A stretch of DNA of 43,602 bases from Sphingomonadales bacterium Ga0077557 (lineage in GTDB: Bacteria; Pseudomonadota; Alphaproteobacteria; Sphingomonadales; Sphingomonadaceae): assembly GCA_001464615.1 (NCBI GenBank), contig LNFI01000021.1:1-43602 (forward strand), given 5' to 3'. Positions 16,020 through 25,623 of this stretch are shown here, in pieces (the first letter of the stretch is position 1; every line of letters starts with the position of its first letter). The position numbers were made by a program, and so were the translations under genes. A model generated the notes under the pieces. It saw nothing but the letters and a program-made list of their open reading frames with translations, was not told the origin of the DNA and did no database searches.

Positions 16020-17198
16020 ATGCTCAGCCGGATTGCGCGCAGGATTGGAACGACGGTGCTTTTTGCCGTTATCATCCTTTGCCTCGCGCTCACGATCGTG
16101 CCGCATTTTCTGGATGCGATCTATTATCAGGGGCCGGTAAGCGCCCATTATGATGGCGAACGTTTCCGTAATCCTGATCGGGATGATGAAATTCGGCTTC
16201 GCCCGCGCGGCAAGCGCGGCAATTACATCTGGCGGCGGCTGACGGGCCAAACCGGGGAAGCCCCCCCGGCATGGCCGGATCAGGTTCGGGTGGTCCCCAA
16301 ACCGGTGCCGGCGCGGGTGATGGGTAATGCCATGGTCGCTACCTGGGTAGGGCACGCAACCGTGCTGGTGCAGACCCAAGGGTTGAACATCCTGACCGAT
16401 CCGATCTGGTCATCGCGCGCGGGGCCGTTTGATATTGGCCCTGCACGCGTTGCCGCGCCGGGCATTGCCTTTGACAAGCTGCCGAAGATCGATCTGGTGC
16501 TGGTCAGCCATAATCATTTTGATCATATGGATTTGACGACGCTGAAGCGGCTGTGGGACCGTGATCGGCCGCTGATTGTCTCATCGCTGGGCAATGATGC
16601 GGTGATCGGTCAGGTCGGCGTGCCGTCGCGAACGCTTGATTGGGGCGGGCGGTTGACCGTCAAGCCCGGCATTGAGGTGATCGTCAATCGCAACCACCAT
16701 TGGAGCACGCGCTGGCTGAGCGACCAGAATCGCGCGCTGTGGTCCAGCTTCGTCGTGCGGTTGCCGGGCGGCAATCTGTTCTTCACCGGCGATACCGGCG
16801 CTGGCGATTTGCGCTGGGCAGATGAGGCGGCGGTTTATGGTCCGACGCGGCTGGCGCTGATCCCCATCGGCGCGTTCCGCTTTTCACCCGGGCAAATGGG
16901 CGACTGGAGCCATATCGGGCCAGTCGATGCGGTGGACGTCGCGCGTCGGCTTGGCGCATCGCGATCGATTGGCATGCATTGGGGCACCTTTCGGCTGAGC
17001 AATGAAGCCTATGATACGCCGCCCCGGTTGCTCGCCGCCGCCATGGCCTGCACCCGTCAGGGCGGCCGGTTCGATACGGTCGGTTTTGGCCAGCCGACCG
17101 CGATTGCGCCTTATGCGTCCCCGGCTGGGACGCCGCCAATGCCACGCGCAGCGTTGCTTGCCTGCCTCGATACGCCCAGCATACGCGCCATGCGATAG
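16020..17198 (+). CDS. Membrane-anchored NAPE-PLD-like metallo-beta-lactamase-fold hydrolase
   Basis: 392 residues. An N-terminal helix (TTVLFAVIILCLALTIVPHF) anchors the protein. The MBL metal motif HNHFDH is at 164-169, with GHATVLVQ and ILTDPIWSSRAGP before it and FFTGDTGAG, PIGAFRF and MHWGTF after it, the pattern of NAPE-hydrolysing phospholipase D-like proteins (UlaG/RomA group). The predicted role is phosphodiester hydrolysis of N-acyl phospholipids or related substrates at the inner membrane. ATG 16020 is favoured because AGGGGG precedes it; ATG 16005 is possible. Confidence 0.88.
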   Translation: MLSRIARRIGTTVLFAVIILCLALTIVPHFLDAIYYQGPVSAHYDGERFRNPDRDDEIRLRPRGKRGNYIWRRLTGQTGEAPPAWPDQVRVVPKPVPARVMGNAMVATWVGHATVLVQTQGLNILTDPIWSSRAGPFDIGPARVAAPGIAFDKLPKIDLVLVSHNHFDHMDLTTLKRLWDRDRPLIVSSLGNDAVIGQVGVPSRTLDWGGRLTVKPGIEVIVNRNHHWSTRWLSDQNRALWSSFVVRLPGGNLFFTGDTGAGDLRWADEAAVYGPTRLALIPIGAFRFSPGQMGDWSHIGPVDAVDVARRLGASRSIGMHWGTFRLSNEAYDTPPRLLAAAMACTRQGGRFDTVGFGQPTAIAPYASPAGTPPMPRAALLACLDTPSIRAMR

Positions 17199-17272
17199 AC
17201 TTGCCCTTGGGGGCGCGCGCGAGTCGCATCGATCGGGGGCGATCACTAGTTTGGGATTGGGTTGGGATTGGC

Positions 17273-17725
17273 ATGAACGAGTTGCGGATGCATCACCATG
17301 AAACCACGCTCGACCGGGCCGGCTTGGCGGTTGCGGTTGGCGGTCTGCTGGGCGGCGCGGTGGCTATGGGGTTGGCGGCGATGGGATCAACCAGCGGCCC
17401 ATTGGGGCTGACGGCCGCCTTTATCCTCGGCGCCTTGCTCTGCGCGCTGGCGATCACGGCGGTTGCCACGCCGATCTGGATTTTCATGCATTTGACGGGC
17501 CGGCGTGCCGCTGGCCACGCCGCGCTGGTTGGCGCGGCGACTGGCTTCGTCGTCTTTGTCTTCAGCCAGACCTATGGCTTTGGTCTGTTTGAAGCGCCGC
17601 CCAGCGATTTGCAGACCCTCTTGTTCCGCTGGGCGAGCGCCGCCGCCACCAGCGTGATTCTCGCGGCGGTTGCGGCGGTGATTGGCCTGGTCATGTGGCG
17701 GGTGGCCTATCGGTCGCTGCGATAG
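17273..17725 (+). CDS. Four-helix membrane protein
   Basis: About 150 residues, unrecognised. After a short His-rich N-terminus (MHHHETT) come four predicted helices: AVAVGGLLGGAVAMGLAAMG, AAFILGALLCALAITAVATP, AALVGAATGFVVFVFSQTYG and TSVILAAVAAVIGLVMW. The start at 17273 or 17288 is uncertain. Lies downstream of the hydrolase gene with a gap of about 75 bases and converges on msrB. Confidence 0.65.
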   Translation: MNELRMHHHETTLDRAGLAVAVGGLLGGAVAMGLAAMGSTSGPLGLTAAFILGALLCALAITAVATPIWIFMHLTGRRAAGHAALVGAATGFVVFVFSQTYGFGLFEAPPSDLQTLLFRWASAAATSVILAAVAAVIGLVMWRVAYRSLR

Positions 17726-17747
17726 CCAGCACGCGGGATGGGCCCGA

Positions 17748-18239
17748 TCAGGCGCGACCCGCGATGAATTTCAGCGCGGTGCCGTTCATGCAGTAACGCT
17801 TGCCCGTTGGCGCCGGGCCGTCATCAAACACATGGCCAAGATGCCCGCCACAGCGGCGGCATTCGACTTCGACGCGTTCAAAACCCAGCAATGTATCGGT
17901 TTCGGTGTGAATCGCCTTGGGCAGCGCCTGGAAAAAGCTCGGCCAGCCGGTGCCGCTGTCATATTTGGCTTTGGACGAAAACACCGGCAGCGCGCAGCCA
18001 GCGCAGCTGAAGATGCCCGCGCGGTGCTCGTTTAGATAGGGGCTCTCGCCCGGTGTATCGGTCGCTTCCTGCCGCAGGGTGCGAAACTGTGCCGGGGTCA
18101 GCCGCTTCTTCCATTCGGCTTCGCTGAGGTTGATCTCATACCGGCGCTTCACCGCCGCTGCAGCACCAGAGGCGGCAACAGCGGCGGTGGCGACGGCAAT
18201 CGTCGATGCAGTCAAAAAGGTGCGGCGATTCAGGGTCAT
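17748..18239 (-). CDS. msrB: Exported peptide-methionine (R)-S-oxide reductase MsrB
   Basis: 163 residues. The N-terminus has a Tat-type signal (NRRTFLT then a hydrophobic Ala-rich stretch), so repair of oxidised Met-R-sulfoxide should take place in the periplasm. Zinc-binding cysteines are Cys79/Cys82 (CAGC) and Cys127/Cys130 (CRRC), followed by GGHLGHVFDDGP. The catalytic Cys150 is in RYCMNG. GTGWPSF supplies the substrate-binding Trp. A good GGAGC precedes the ATG. Family is certain; Tat export is inferred from the twin Arg. Confidence 0.96.
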   Translation of the reverse strand: MTLNRRTFLTASTIAVATAAVAASGAAAAVKRRYEINLSEAEWKKRLTPAQFRTLRQEATDTPGESPYLNEHRAGIFSCAGCALPVFSSKAKYDSGTGWPSFFQALPKAIHTETDTLLGFERVEVECRRCGGHLGHVFDDGPAPTGKRYCMNGTALKFIAGRA

Positions 18240-18318
18240 GTCGGTGCTCCTGTGGGGTGTGCTCAGCTACGCGAAAAGCATCGCGTTGGATGCACCGACC
18301 GCCCTCAATCGCGCAGGA

Positions 18319-18717
18319 TCAGGCTGGGCCCGTCCGGAACGCACACAGCTTGTTGCCGTCCAAGTCACGGAAATAGGCACCGTAAAAGGCCTGTGGACCT
18401 TCGTCGCCACGCAGCCCCGGAGGCCCTTCGCAGCTGCCGCCTAGCTCCAGCGCCTTGGCATGCAGCGCATCAACCTTGGCGCGCGTATCAACGGTAAGGG
18501 CAATCATCGAGCCGTTGCCGATCGTCGCGGTGTTTTTGTCATACGGATTGGTCACGGCCAGACCGGGCTTGTCCCAGCCGGTGCCCCACATCGTGAAACC
18601 GCCCAGATCGTCGCCAAATTCCATGATCCGCGCCGCGCCGATGCTGCCGAGCAGGGCATCATAAAAGCCCCTGGCGGCGGCGATATTGTTCGTGCCCAAT
18701 GTTGCATAACCGATCAT
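18319..18717 (-). CDS. VOC-family (glyoxalase/bleomycin resistance-like) protein
   Basis: 132 residues with the VOC beta-alpha-beta-beta-beta plan: MIGYATLGTNNIAAARGFYD at the N-terminus and GAYFRDLDGNKLCAFRTG at the C-terminus. It resembles the many small VOC proteins whose substrate is unknown. GGGAGGA lies upstream of the ATG. Divergent from uvrB and upstream of msrB on the same strand with a gap of about 80 bases. Confidence 0.9.
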   Translation of the reverse strand: MIGYATLGTNNIAAARGFYDALLGSIGAARIMEFGDDLGGFTMWGTGWDKPGLAVTNPYDKNTATIGNGSMIALTVDTRAKVDALHAKALELGGSCEGPPGLRGDEGPQAFYGAYFRDLDGNKLCAFRTGPA

Positions 18718-18763
18718 CGAGATCCTCCCTTTATCGGGCGACGCGACTCACGTCCGCCCCCGT

Positions 18764-18778
18764 GTTCTTTTTATGTTC
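18764..18778 (+). promoter_or_regulatory. LexA (SOS) box upstream of uvrB
   Basis: GTTC (18764-18767), seven bases (TTTTTAT), then GTTC (18775-18778). This exactly matches the direct-repeat LexA box of alphaproteobacteria, GTTC-N7-GTTC, about 97 bases upstream of the uvrB ATG. It predicts LexA repression and DNA-damage induction of uvrB. Confidence 0.85.
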
Positions 18779-18874
18779 CGAGAGAATATTGGTCAATCGC
18801 GAATTCGGCACAGGGCCAATGGCGATGGTCGCGTCTGATTGCGCAGCGCCGCCACGTGCCCCATATGTTCCCGC

Positions 18875-21064
<2,190 letters not shown>

Positions 21065-21148
21065 GGTTTCATTTTTTTGTCAACATCAGAATTTCAGATT
21101 CTTGACATCAAGGACGATTGCAGTCTTGGAGGAATTTAATTGATAAGG

Positions 21149-21172
21149 TTCTGTAACCCCTAAGGTACAGAA
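21149..21172 (+). promoter_or_regulatory. Candidate operator of the hicA cassette
   Basis: TTCTGTA (21149-21155) and TACAGAA (21166-21172) form an inverted repeat directly against the hicA ATG and span its Shine-Dalgarno (AAGG). A second perfect palindrome, CTTGA-CA-TCAAG, lies at 21101-21112. These are the likely binding sites for the cassette's autorepressor. The stretch 21065-21172 is AT-rich. Confidence 0.5.
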
Positions 21173-21427
21173 ATGACCAAAATCGCCAAACTTTATGCTT
21201 GGATCGTAGCCAACCCTCGAGCGATCATGTCTTTCCGTGACTTTGAACGTATCCTTCTCGCCTTTGGTTTCACCCATAGCCGAACAAGTGGCAGTCATAG
21301 TGCCTATCACCACGAACGAATCAATCAGTCGCTGATCATCCAGCCGCGCGGGAAGGATGCGAAGCCATATCAAGTCCAGCAATTCCTTGATATGGTGGAG
21401 GCATATGATCTGACATTGGAAGACTGA
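21173..21427 (+). CDS. hicA: HicA-family toxin (mRNA interferase)
   Basis: 84 residues. HicA toxins have a small dsRBD-like fold and cleave mRNA. The conserved core is present: FRDFERILLAFGFTHSRTSG, then GSHSAYHHE with the predicted catalytic His42, then LIIQPRGKD. First gene of a three-gene set; its TGA overlaps the hicB ATG by one base (TGATG). The N-terminal MTKIAKLYAWIVANPRAIMS is longer than in minimal HicA proteins but typical of one subgroup. Confidence 0.9.
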   Translation: MTKIAKLYAWIVANPRAIMSFRDFERILLAFGFTHSRTSGSHSAYHHERINQSLIIQPRGKDAKPYQVQQFLDMVEAYDLTLED

Positions 21428-21657
21428 TGGGCCATCATTACAACATCAACGTGCTTTGGTCGGCGGATGACGATTGCTGGATAGCCGATGTGCCCGACCT
21501 GAAATATTGCTCCGCGCATGGCGAAACACCGGTCGAGGCGATGGCCGAGGTGCAGGTTGCGATTGCGCTGTGGCTCGACGTTGCACGTGAAAAGGGCATG
21601 CCGATTCCCGAGCCGCGCTATCGCCCGGCCATATATGCCGCGAAATTCGCCGCTTGA
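21427..21657 (+). CDS. hicB: HicB-family antitoxin, short form
   Basis: 76 residues with the partial RNase H-like HicB fold: YNINVLWSADDDCWIADVPD, then CSAHGETPVEAMAEVQVAIALWL. This domain binds and blocks HicA. The protein ends at about the end of the fold, with no C-terminal ribbon-helix-helix or HTH, so on its own it is unlikely to repress the operon. Followed with zero spacing (TGA ATG) by a HigA-like HTH gene that could supply DNA binding. Confidence 0.9.
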   Translation: MGHHYNINVLWSADDDCWIADVPDLKYCSAHGETPVEAMAEVQVAIALWLDVAREKGMPIPEPRYRPAIYAAKFAA

Positions 21658-21963
21658 ATGACCGCCACTGATCCGAACTGGCTCCACAGCAGCCATGCGG
21701 GTGAGTTGCTGGTCCTCGAATTTATGGAGCCGCTCGGTCTCGACGCCGGGGCGTTGGCGCTTGCCCTCGATGTGCCGCCCGCCGAAATTCGCGCCGTGAT
21801 CGCTGGCGAACGGCCGATGGACGCCGCGCTCGACCTGCGTCTGGCCCGCTATTTCCGCATGTCGGAGGGCTTTTTCCTTGGGCTTCAAGCCGACCATGAA
21901 CTTCCCGAAGCCAAGCGCGCCCTGAATGGCGCGCTCGACAAGATCACCCCCCGCGCCGCTTAA
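21658..21963 (+). CDS. HigA-like HTH protein, third gene of the Hic cassette
   Basis: 101 residues resembling the HigA/VapI antitoxin HTH family: HAGELLVLEFMEPLGLDAGA, LALALDVPPAEIRAVIAGER, then LDLRLARYFRMSEGFFLGLQ. HigA is normally paired with a HigB toxin; none is present here. It starts directly after the hicB stop, so the three genes form one coupled unit. The simplest reading is that it replaces the missing HicB DNA-binding domain; an independent regulator is the alternative. Confidence 0.85.
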   Translation: MTATDPNWLHSSHAGELLVLEFMEPLGLDAGALALALDVPPAEIRAVIAGERPMDAALDLRLARYFRMSEGFFLGLQADHELPEAKRALNGALDKITPRAA

Positions 21964-21967
21964 CCCT

Positions 21968-23326
21968 TCACGCCGCGCGCTGTTCGCCTGCGATGCCGGC
22001 GACGAACTTGCCCGCCACGCTTTCCATATTGGTCAGCCGGGCGTCCACCGTCGTCACGCGCGCCTGCAGGTTGTCGACTTCGCTGGCGACGACCTGGCTG
22101 TCTTCGCGGATCGCAGCGATCGTGCCTGACATGGTGTCGGCGGCGTGCGCGGTTTCATCGACGCTGGCGGTGATCGCGCTGACGGTGTTGGCCTGGTCGC
22201 TCATCGCCGTGCGGATCCGCCCGGCGCCATCGGCAAGCTGGGCGATGGTTGATTGGATCGACGCGTTGGTGTCTACGGTTGACCGCGTCGCTGCCTGAAT
22301 GGCGGCGATCGTCGCGGCAATGTCATCGGTCGCGCGCGCAGTTTGGTTGGCGAGGCTTTTCACTTCCTGCGCGACGACGGCAAAGCCGCGCCCGGCATCG
22401 CCGGCGCGTGCGGCTTCAATCGTCGCGTTGAGGGCCAGCAAATTGGTTTGCCCGGCGATGTCGCGGATTAGCCCCAGGATCGATTCGATCGATTTGGCGT
22501 GATCAGACAGCACCCGCGACATATCCACCGCTTCCTCAGCCTGTTTGCTGGCGCGCATGGCGATGTCGGCCGCTGCCTCCACTTCGCCGCGCGCATCGCG
22601 GATTGCCTTGATCAGGCCACCTGCGGTCTGCGCGGCGTCGCGCATGGCGATTGCCGATTGTTCGGCTGCGATCGCGACTTCGGATGTCTTGTCGAGCGTG
22701 CTGCGCGCCGCCAGCGATGTCTGCTGCGTATGCGCGCGCAGCGCCGCGACATCGGCAACCGATTCGTGCAGCATCCCCCCCAGGTCAGCCAGATAGGATT
22801 GGCCCCGCGCCGCCAATTCCTCCGCGGTCTCGGCGCGGCGGACGACGCCGATCTGCGTCATGCAGATGTCGACCTCGATACAATGCAATCGGTGGATCGT
22901 GTCGAGCGCGAGCGCAACGAAATCGACATCGTCGGCATAATGGCTGGTGATCGCGCGAGTCAGCGCGGTACCGTAATTCATCAGGCCATAGATCACCATC
23001 GGCAGCGACAGGTTGAGCGCGGCCTGTTCTCGACCGCGCCGCGCAATCAGCGCGACCCAATTTTCATCGACCGGCAGTGTCCAGCGTTGCGCCGTCGTCT
23101 CGAGGACCAGCACCACGAATTCCTCGATCCGATCGGGCGCGACGCCGCTCAACGGATTTTGAAAATTAATGCGCCATTCGCGTTCGATCACCGGCATGAT
23201 GACGTGCGACGCGCGCGCCCAAACGGTGCGCAAGGCCTGCTGAAAATGACCGCCTTCATTATACAGGCGAACGCGCATCGCGACTTCCTTGTCGCTCAAC
23301 CGCTTGCTGATCCTCCCGTCGATCAT
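21968..23326 (-). CDS. Soluble methyl-accepting chemotaxis protein with globin-like N-terminal domain
   Basis: 452 residues without membrane helices. The first roughly 165 residues are all-helical and resemble a protoglobin/globin-coupled sensor, though I cannot place the heme-binding His with confidence. The rest is the coiled-coil signalling domain with the hairpin tip [20 protein letters not shown] then [20 protein letters not shown]. It should signal to CheA from the cytoplasm. The ATG at 23326 has GGCAGG upstream; the longer reading to 23407 is not conserved in character. No che genes are nearby. Confidence 0.9.
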   Translation of the reverse strand: MIDGRISKRLSDKEVAMRVRLYNEGGHFQQALRTVWARASHVIMPVIEREWRINFQNPLSGVAPDRIEEFVVLVLETTAQRWTLPVDENWVALIARRGREQAALNLSLPMVIYGLMNYGTALTRAITSHYADDVDFVALALDTIHRLHCIEVDICMTQIGVVRRAETAEELAARGQSYLADLGGMLHESVADVAALRAHTQQTSLAARSTLDKTSEVAIAAEQSAIAMRDAAQTAGGLIKAIRDARGEVEAAADIAMRASKQAEEAVDMSRVLSDHAKSIESILGLIRDIAGQTNLLALNATIEAARAGDAGRGFAVVAQEVKSLANQTARATDDIAATIAAIQAATRSTVDTNASIQSTIAQLADGAGRIRTAMSDQANTVSAITASVDETAHAADTMSGTIAAIREDSQVVASEVDNLQARVTTVDARLTNMESVAGKFVAGIAGEQRAA

Positions 23327-23420
23327 TGCCGACCTGCCCCCAATTCCCGTGACTCTAATCCCCAGGACCCCAAGTCCCACGACCAATGTTGGACGTTTAA
23401 GCACCAAGTAGCGCGATGGG

Positions 23421-23437
23421 GTTAACGCTCCCTAAAC
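23421..23437 (-). promoter_or_regulatory. CtrA-box-like site upstream of the chemoreceptor
   Basis: On the minus strand TTTA, seven bases (GGGAGCG), then TTAAC: one mismatch from the CtrA consensus TTAA-N7-TTAAC, about 95 bases before the chemoreceptor ATG. CtrA controls motility genes in many alphaproteobacteria. A single near-match can occur by chance. Confidence 0.35.
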
Positions 23438-23541
23438 CAGCCGCAAATGGCGGTTGATCGGGCCGAATTTGTCATTCGCGGTGATTGACCGAACGGCCCA
23501 TGAACTGTATTAAATACATAACACACAAAAGGATGCCGCTG

Positions 23542-24324
23542 ATGCGATCGACTGCGCTGCTGTTCATCACCGCCCTGACCCTGTCGTCGCTTTCCCTTTC
23601 GTCGCCACTGGCCGCGAAAGATGTGGCGCGACCCATCGTCGCAGCGGTTGCCGCACCCGGTCGCCCGGCGGAGCAGGTCACGCTCGATGAAGGCCGCAAG
23701 CCTGCCGATATCCTGGCGTTTGAAGGACTGAAACCCGGCATGAAGGCCGCCGATGTCATGGCCGGGGCAGGCTATTATACCGAGATTATGGCGCGCGTTG
23801 TCGGGCCGAAGGGGCATGTCACGGCATATGAACCCACCCAGTTCTTACCGACCGATGACAAGGGCAAGGCGATCTGGACATCGCTGGTCGCGCGCAACCC
23901 CAATGTGACGCAGACCGCGTATCCGTTCGATCAATTCACGGCAGCACCGAACAGCCTTGATTTCACGATGCTGCATTTATCTTATCATGATCTCTATTGG
24001 GAAAGTGCGCAGTATAAGGTGCCGCGCACTGACCCCGATGCCTTTGTCGCCACGCTGTTCAAGGCGACCAAGCCGGGCGGCATTGTGGCGGTGATCGATC
24101 ACGCCGCGCTGCCGGGCGACACCCGCGCGACCGTTGAAAAGCTGCACCGGATCGATCCCGCCGTGGTCAAGGCTGATTTCGTGAAGGCAGGATTCGTGCT
24201 GGAGGCCGAGAGCGATGTGTTGAAGGTGACGGCGGACGATCACAGCAAGATGGTGTTCGACCCCAGCATTCGCGGCAAGACCGACCGGTTTGCGTTGCGG
24301 TTTCGGAAGCCGAAAAAAGGATAG
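23542..24324 (+). CDS. Exported class I SAM-methyltransferase-like protein
   Basis: About 260 residues. The chosen ATG gives a clear signal peptide (MRSTALLFITALTLSSLSLS, then SPLAAKD). The mature part has a methyltransferase fold: VMAGAGYYTEIMARVVGPKG (motif I, with A-G-A-G in place of G-x-G-x-G), VTAYEPTQF, LDFTMLHLSYHD and ATKPGGIVAVIDH. Methyltransferases with signal peptides form a known but unexplained group, since SAM is not expected in the periplasm. AAAGG lies nine bases before this start. Motif I is slightly degenerate, so activity is uncertain. Confidence 0.85.
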   Translation: MRSTALLFITALTLSSLSLSSPLAAKDVARPIVAAVAAPGRPAEQVTLDEGRKPADILAFEGLKPGMKAADVMAGAGYYTEIMARVVGPKGHVTAYEPTQFLPTDDKGKAIWTSLVARNPNVTQTAYPFDQFTAAPNSLDFTMLHLSYHDLYWESAQYKVPRTDPDAFVATLFKATKPGGIVAVIDHAALPGDTRATVEKLHRIDPAVVKADFVKAGFVLEAESDVLKVTADDHSKMVFDPSIRGKTDRFALRFRKPKKG

Positions 24325-24355
24325 TGTATCGTCAAGTCTAGAGGGGAGCTGATCA

Positions 24356-25018
24356 ATGCGTAAATGGCTGTCGATGGCGGTGACATTTGTCTGTGTGGCC
24401 TGGGTTTTTTGTACAGTCGTTCCAGAGGCCCTGGCCTTTCCCCATCACCTTCAGGTCGGTGACACCCAGCTTTATTCGGATACGCCTATCCCTGAGCGCG
24501 CAGCGCGCAATATCCTGGCGCGATCGGATCGATTGCTTCGGGCCAGCCCGATCGCCGGGCCCGGATATGGCCGCCGTATTTTTTTGACTGACGGCGGCTG
24601 GCGCTGGCGATTATTGGCGCCGGGATCGCAAACCACGATCGCGATCAGCCGGCCCTTTATCGAAACGATCGTCTTCAATCGCAGTGACATCGCCAACGAT
24701 AGCGTGATGACGCGGGCCAACACGGCCGGGCGACGCAGCCTGTCGGGCGTGATTGCGCATGAACGCACCCACGGCCTGATCCGCGCCCATTTCGGGCCGC
24801 TTGCCGATTGGCGCTACCCTATTTGGCTGCGCGAGGGATATTGCGATCTGGTCGCGGGTGGGGGCACCCTTTCCGACGCCGAGGCCGCCGCCCTGAAGGC
24901 ACGGGGTGAAACGGCCCCGGCGCTCGTCTATTATGATGGCCGCAAGCGGGTCGAGGCCGTGCTGAAACGCAACGGTGGATCGGTGGAGAGGCTGTTCGCA
25001 GAGGCGGGCAAGCCCTGA
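24356..25018 (+). CDS. Exported HExxH putative metallopeptidase
   Basis: 220 residues, not assigned to a named family. A signal peptide covers about residues 1-28 (cleavage near PEALA-FPHH). The zinc motif HERTH is at 135-139 (GVIAHERTHGLIRAHFG), and a third ligand candidate Glu160 sits in WLREGYCDLVAGGG, the gluzincin spacing. Preceded by the exported methyltransferase-like gene with 31 bases between; AGGGGAG is the Shine-Dalgarno. Probably a periplasmic protease of the MA clan; substrate unknown. Confidence 0.8.
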   Translation: MRKWLSMAVTFVCVAWVFCTVVPEALAFPHHLQVGDTQLYSDTPIPERAARNILARSDRLLRASPIAGPGYGRRIFLTDGGWRWRLLAPGSQTTIAISRPFIETIVFNRSDIANDSVMTRANTAGRRSLSGVIAHERTHGLIRAHFGPLADWRYPIWLREGYCDLVAGGGTLSDAEAAALKARGETAPALVYYDGRKRVEAVLKRNGGSVERLFAEAGKP

Positions 25019-25022
25019 CGCT

Positions 25023-25091
25023 TCAGCCTGTTTTGTCCTCCACAATCCGGCTCGCATGCTTGGTCTCGGGCAGCATCAGAGAACCGACAAA
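25023..25091 (-). pseudogene. Duplicated 3' remnant of an MHS transporter gene
   Basis: The minus strand reads SLMLPETKHASRIVEDKTG then stop, nearly the same as the end of the intact transporter at 25624 (FLMLPETKHASLIVED stop). About 44 bases align with only four mismatches. The remnant overlaps the last bases of the ATPase gene in another frame. It is the decayed tail of a second transporter copy or a duplication scar. Confidence 0.8.
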
Positions 25092-25618
25092 GGGGGGAGC
25101 GATGCGAGCACAATATCCGCGCGCTCGGCAACCGGAACCTTGGGCAGCACCAAGGTTTCATACCCGAGCGCCGGATAAAGCGCGGCGAGCCGATTATATT
25201 CGGTGATCGCCGCCGCCAGATTGTGCTGGCGGGCCGAGTCGGTCGCATAGATTTCGGGCCAGGGCGGGGTTAGGAATACGCGCGGCGCGTAGCGATGATT
25301 GTAGCAGTCGCGCGCGATGGTGGGCTCGCCGGTCAGTGTTTCCAGCGCCGAAGCCGCATCGACAAGACCGCGATCGAAGAAGGTGATTCCCCGGTTGCTG
25401 CACGCTGCTTCACGATCGGCCATCGCCATCGTGATCGCCCGGCACAGGAAACCCTCCATATCGATCCATGGCATCGCGGTGCCGCCGCGCGCTCGTTCGG
25501 CGTCGACGATCCGCCGCCCCGGCTCCTCAATCACCGCAAAGCCGCGCCGCGCCAATTCGGTGAGCAATGTCGATTTGCCGCCACCCGAACAGCCCGAGAT
25601 AACGACGAAGCGGTCCAC
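25076..25618 (-). CDS. AAA_28-like ATPase coupled to the MHS transporter
   Basis: About 180 residues. The P-loop is at the very N-terminus (VVISGCSGGGKSTLLTELAR), followed by FAVIEEPGRRIV, and FFDRGLVDAASALE as a likely Walker B/lid region. This is the AAA_28 pattern also seen in NadR-type kinase domains. GTG 25618 is the only good start: GGAGG lies nine bases upstream and it begins six bases after the transporter stop. The open frame extends further upstream, but that overlaps the transporter in another frame. The last residues (PPLSVL) fall at the edge of a duplicated transporter tail, so the native C-terminus may have been altered. Confidence 0.82.
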   Translation of the reverse strand: MDRFVVISGCSGGGKSTLLTELARRGFAVIEEPGRRIVDAERARGGTAMPWIDMEGFLCRAITMAMADREAACSNRGITFFDRGLVDAASALETLTGEPTIARDCYNHRYAPRVFLTPPWPEIYATDSARQHNLAAAITEYNRLAALYPALGYETLVLPKVPVAERADIVLASLPPLSVL

Positions 25619-25623
25619 TCCCC

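Noticed and set aside
21086..21382. 98-codon minus-strand ORF opposite hicA
   Set aside because: It is antisense to a well-recognised HicA toxin and its candidate operator.
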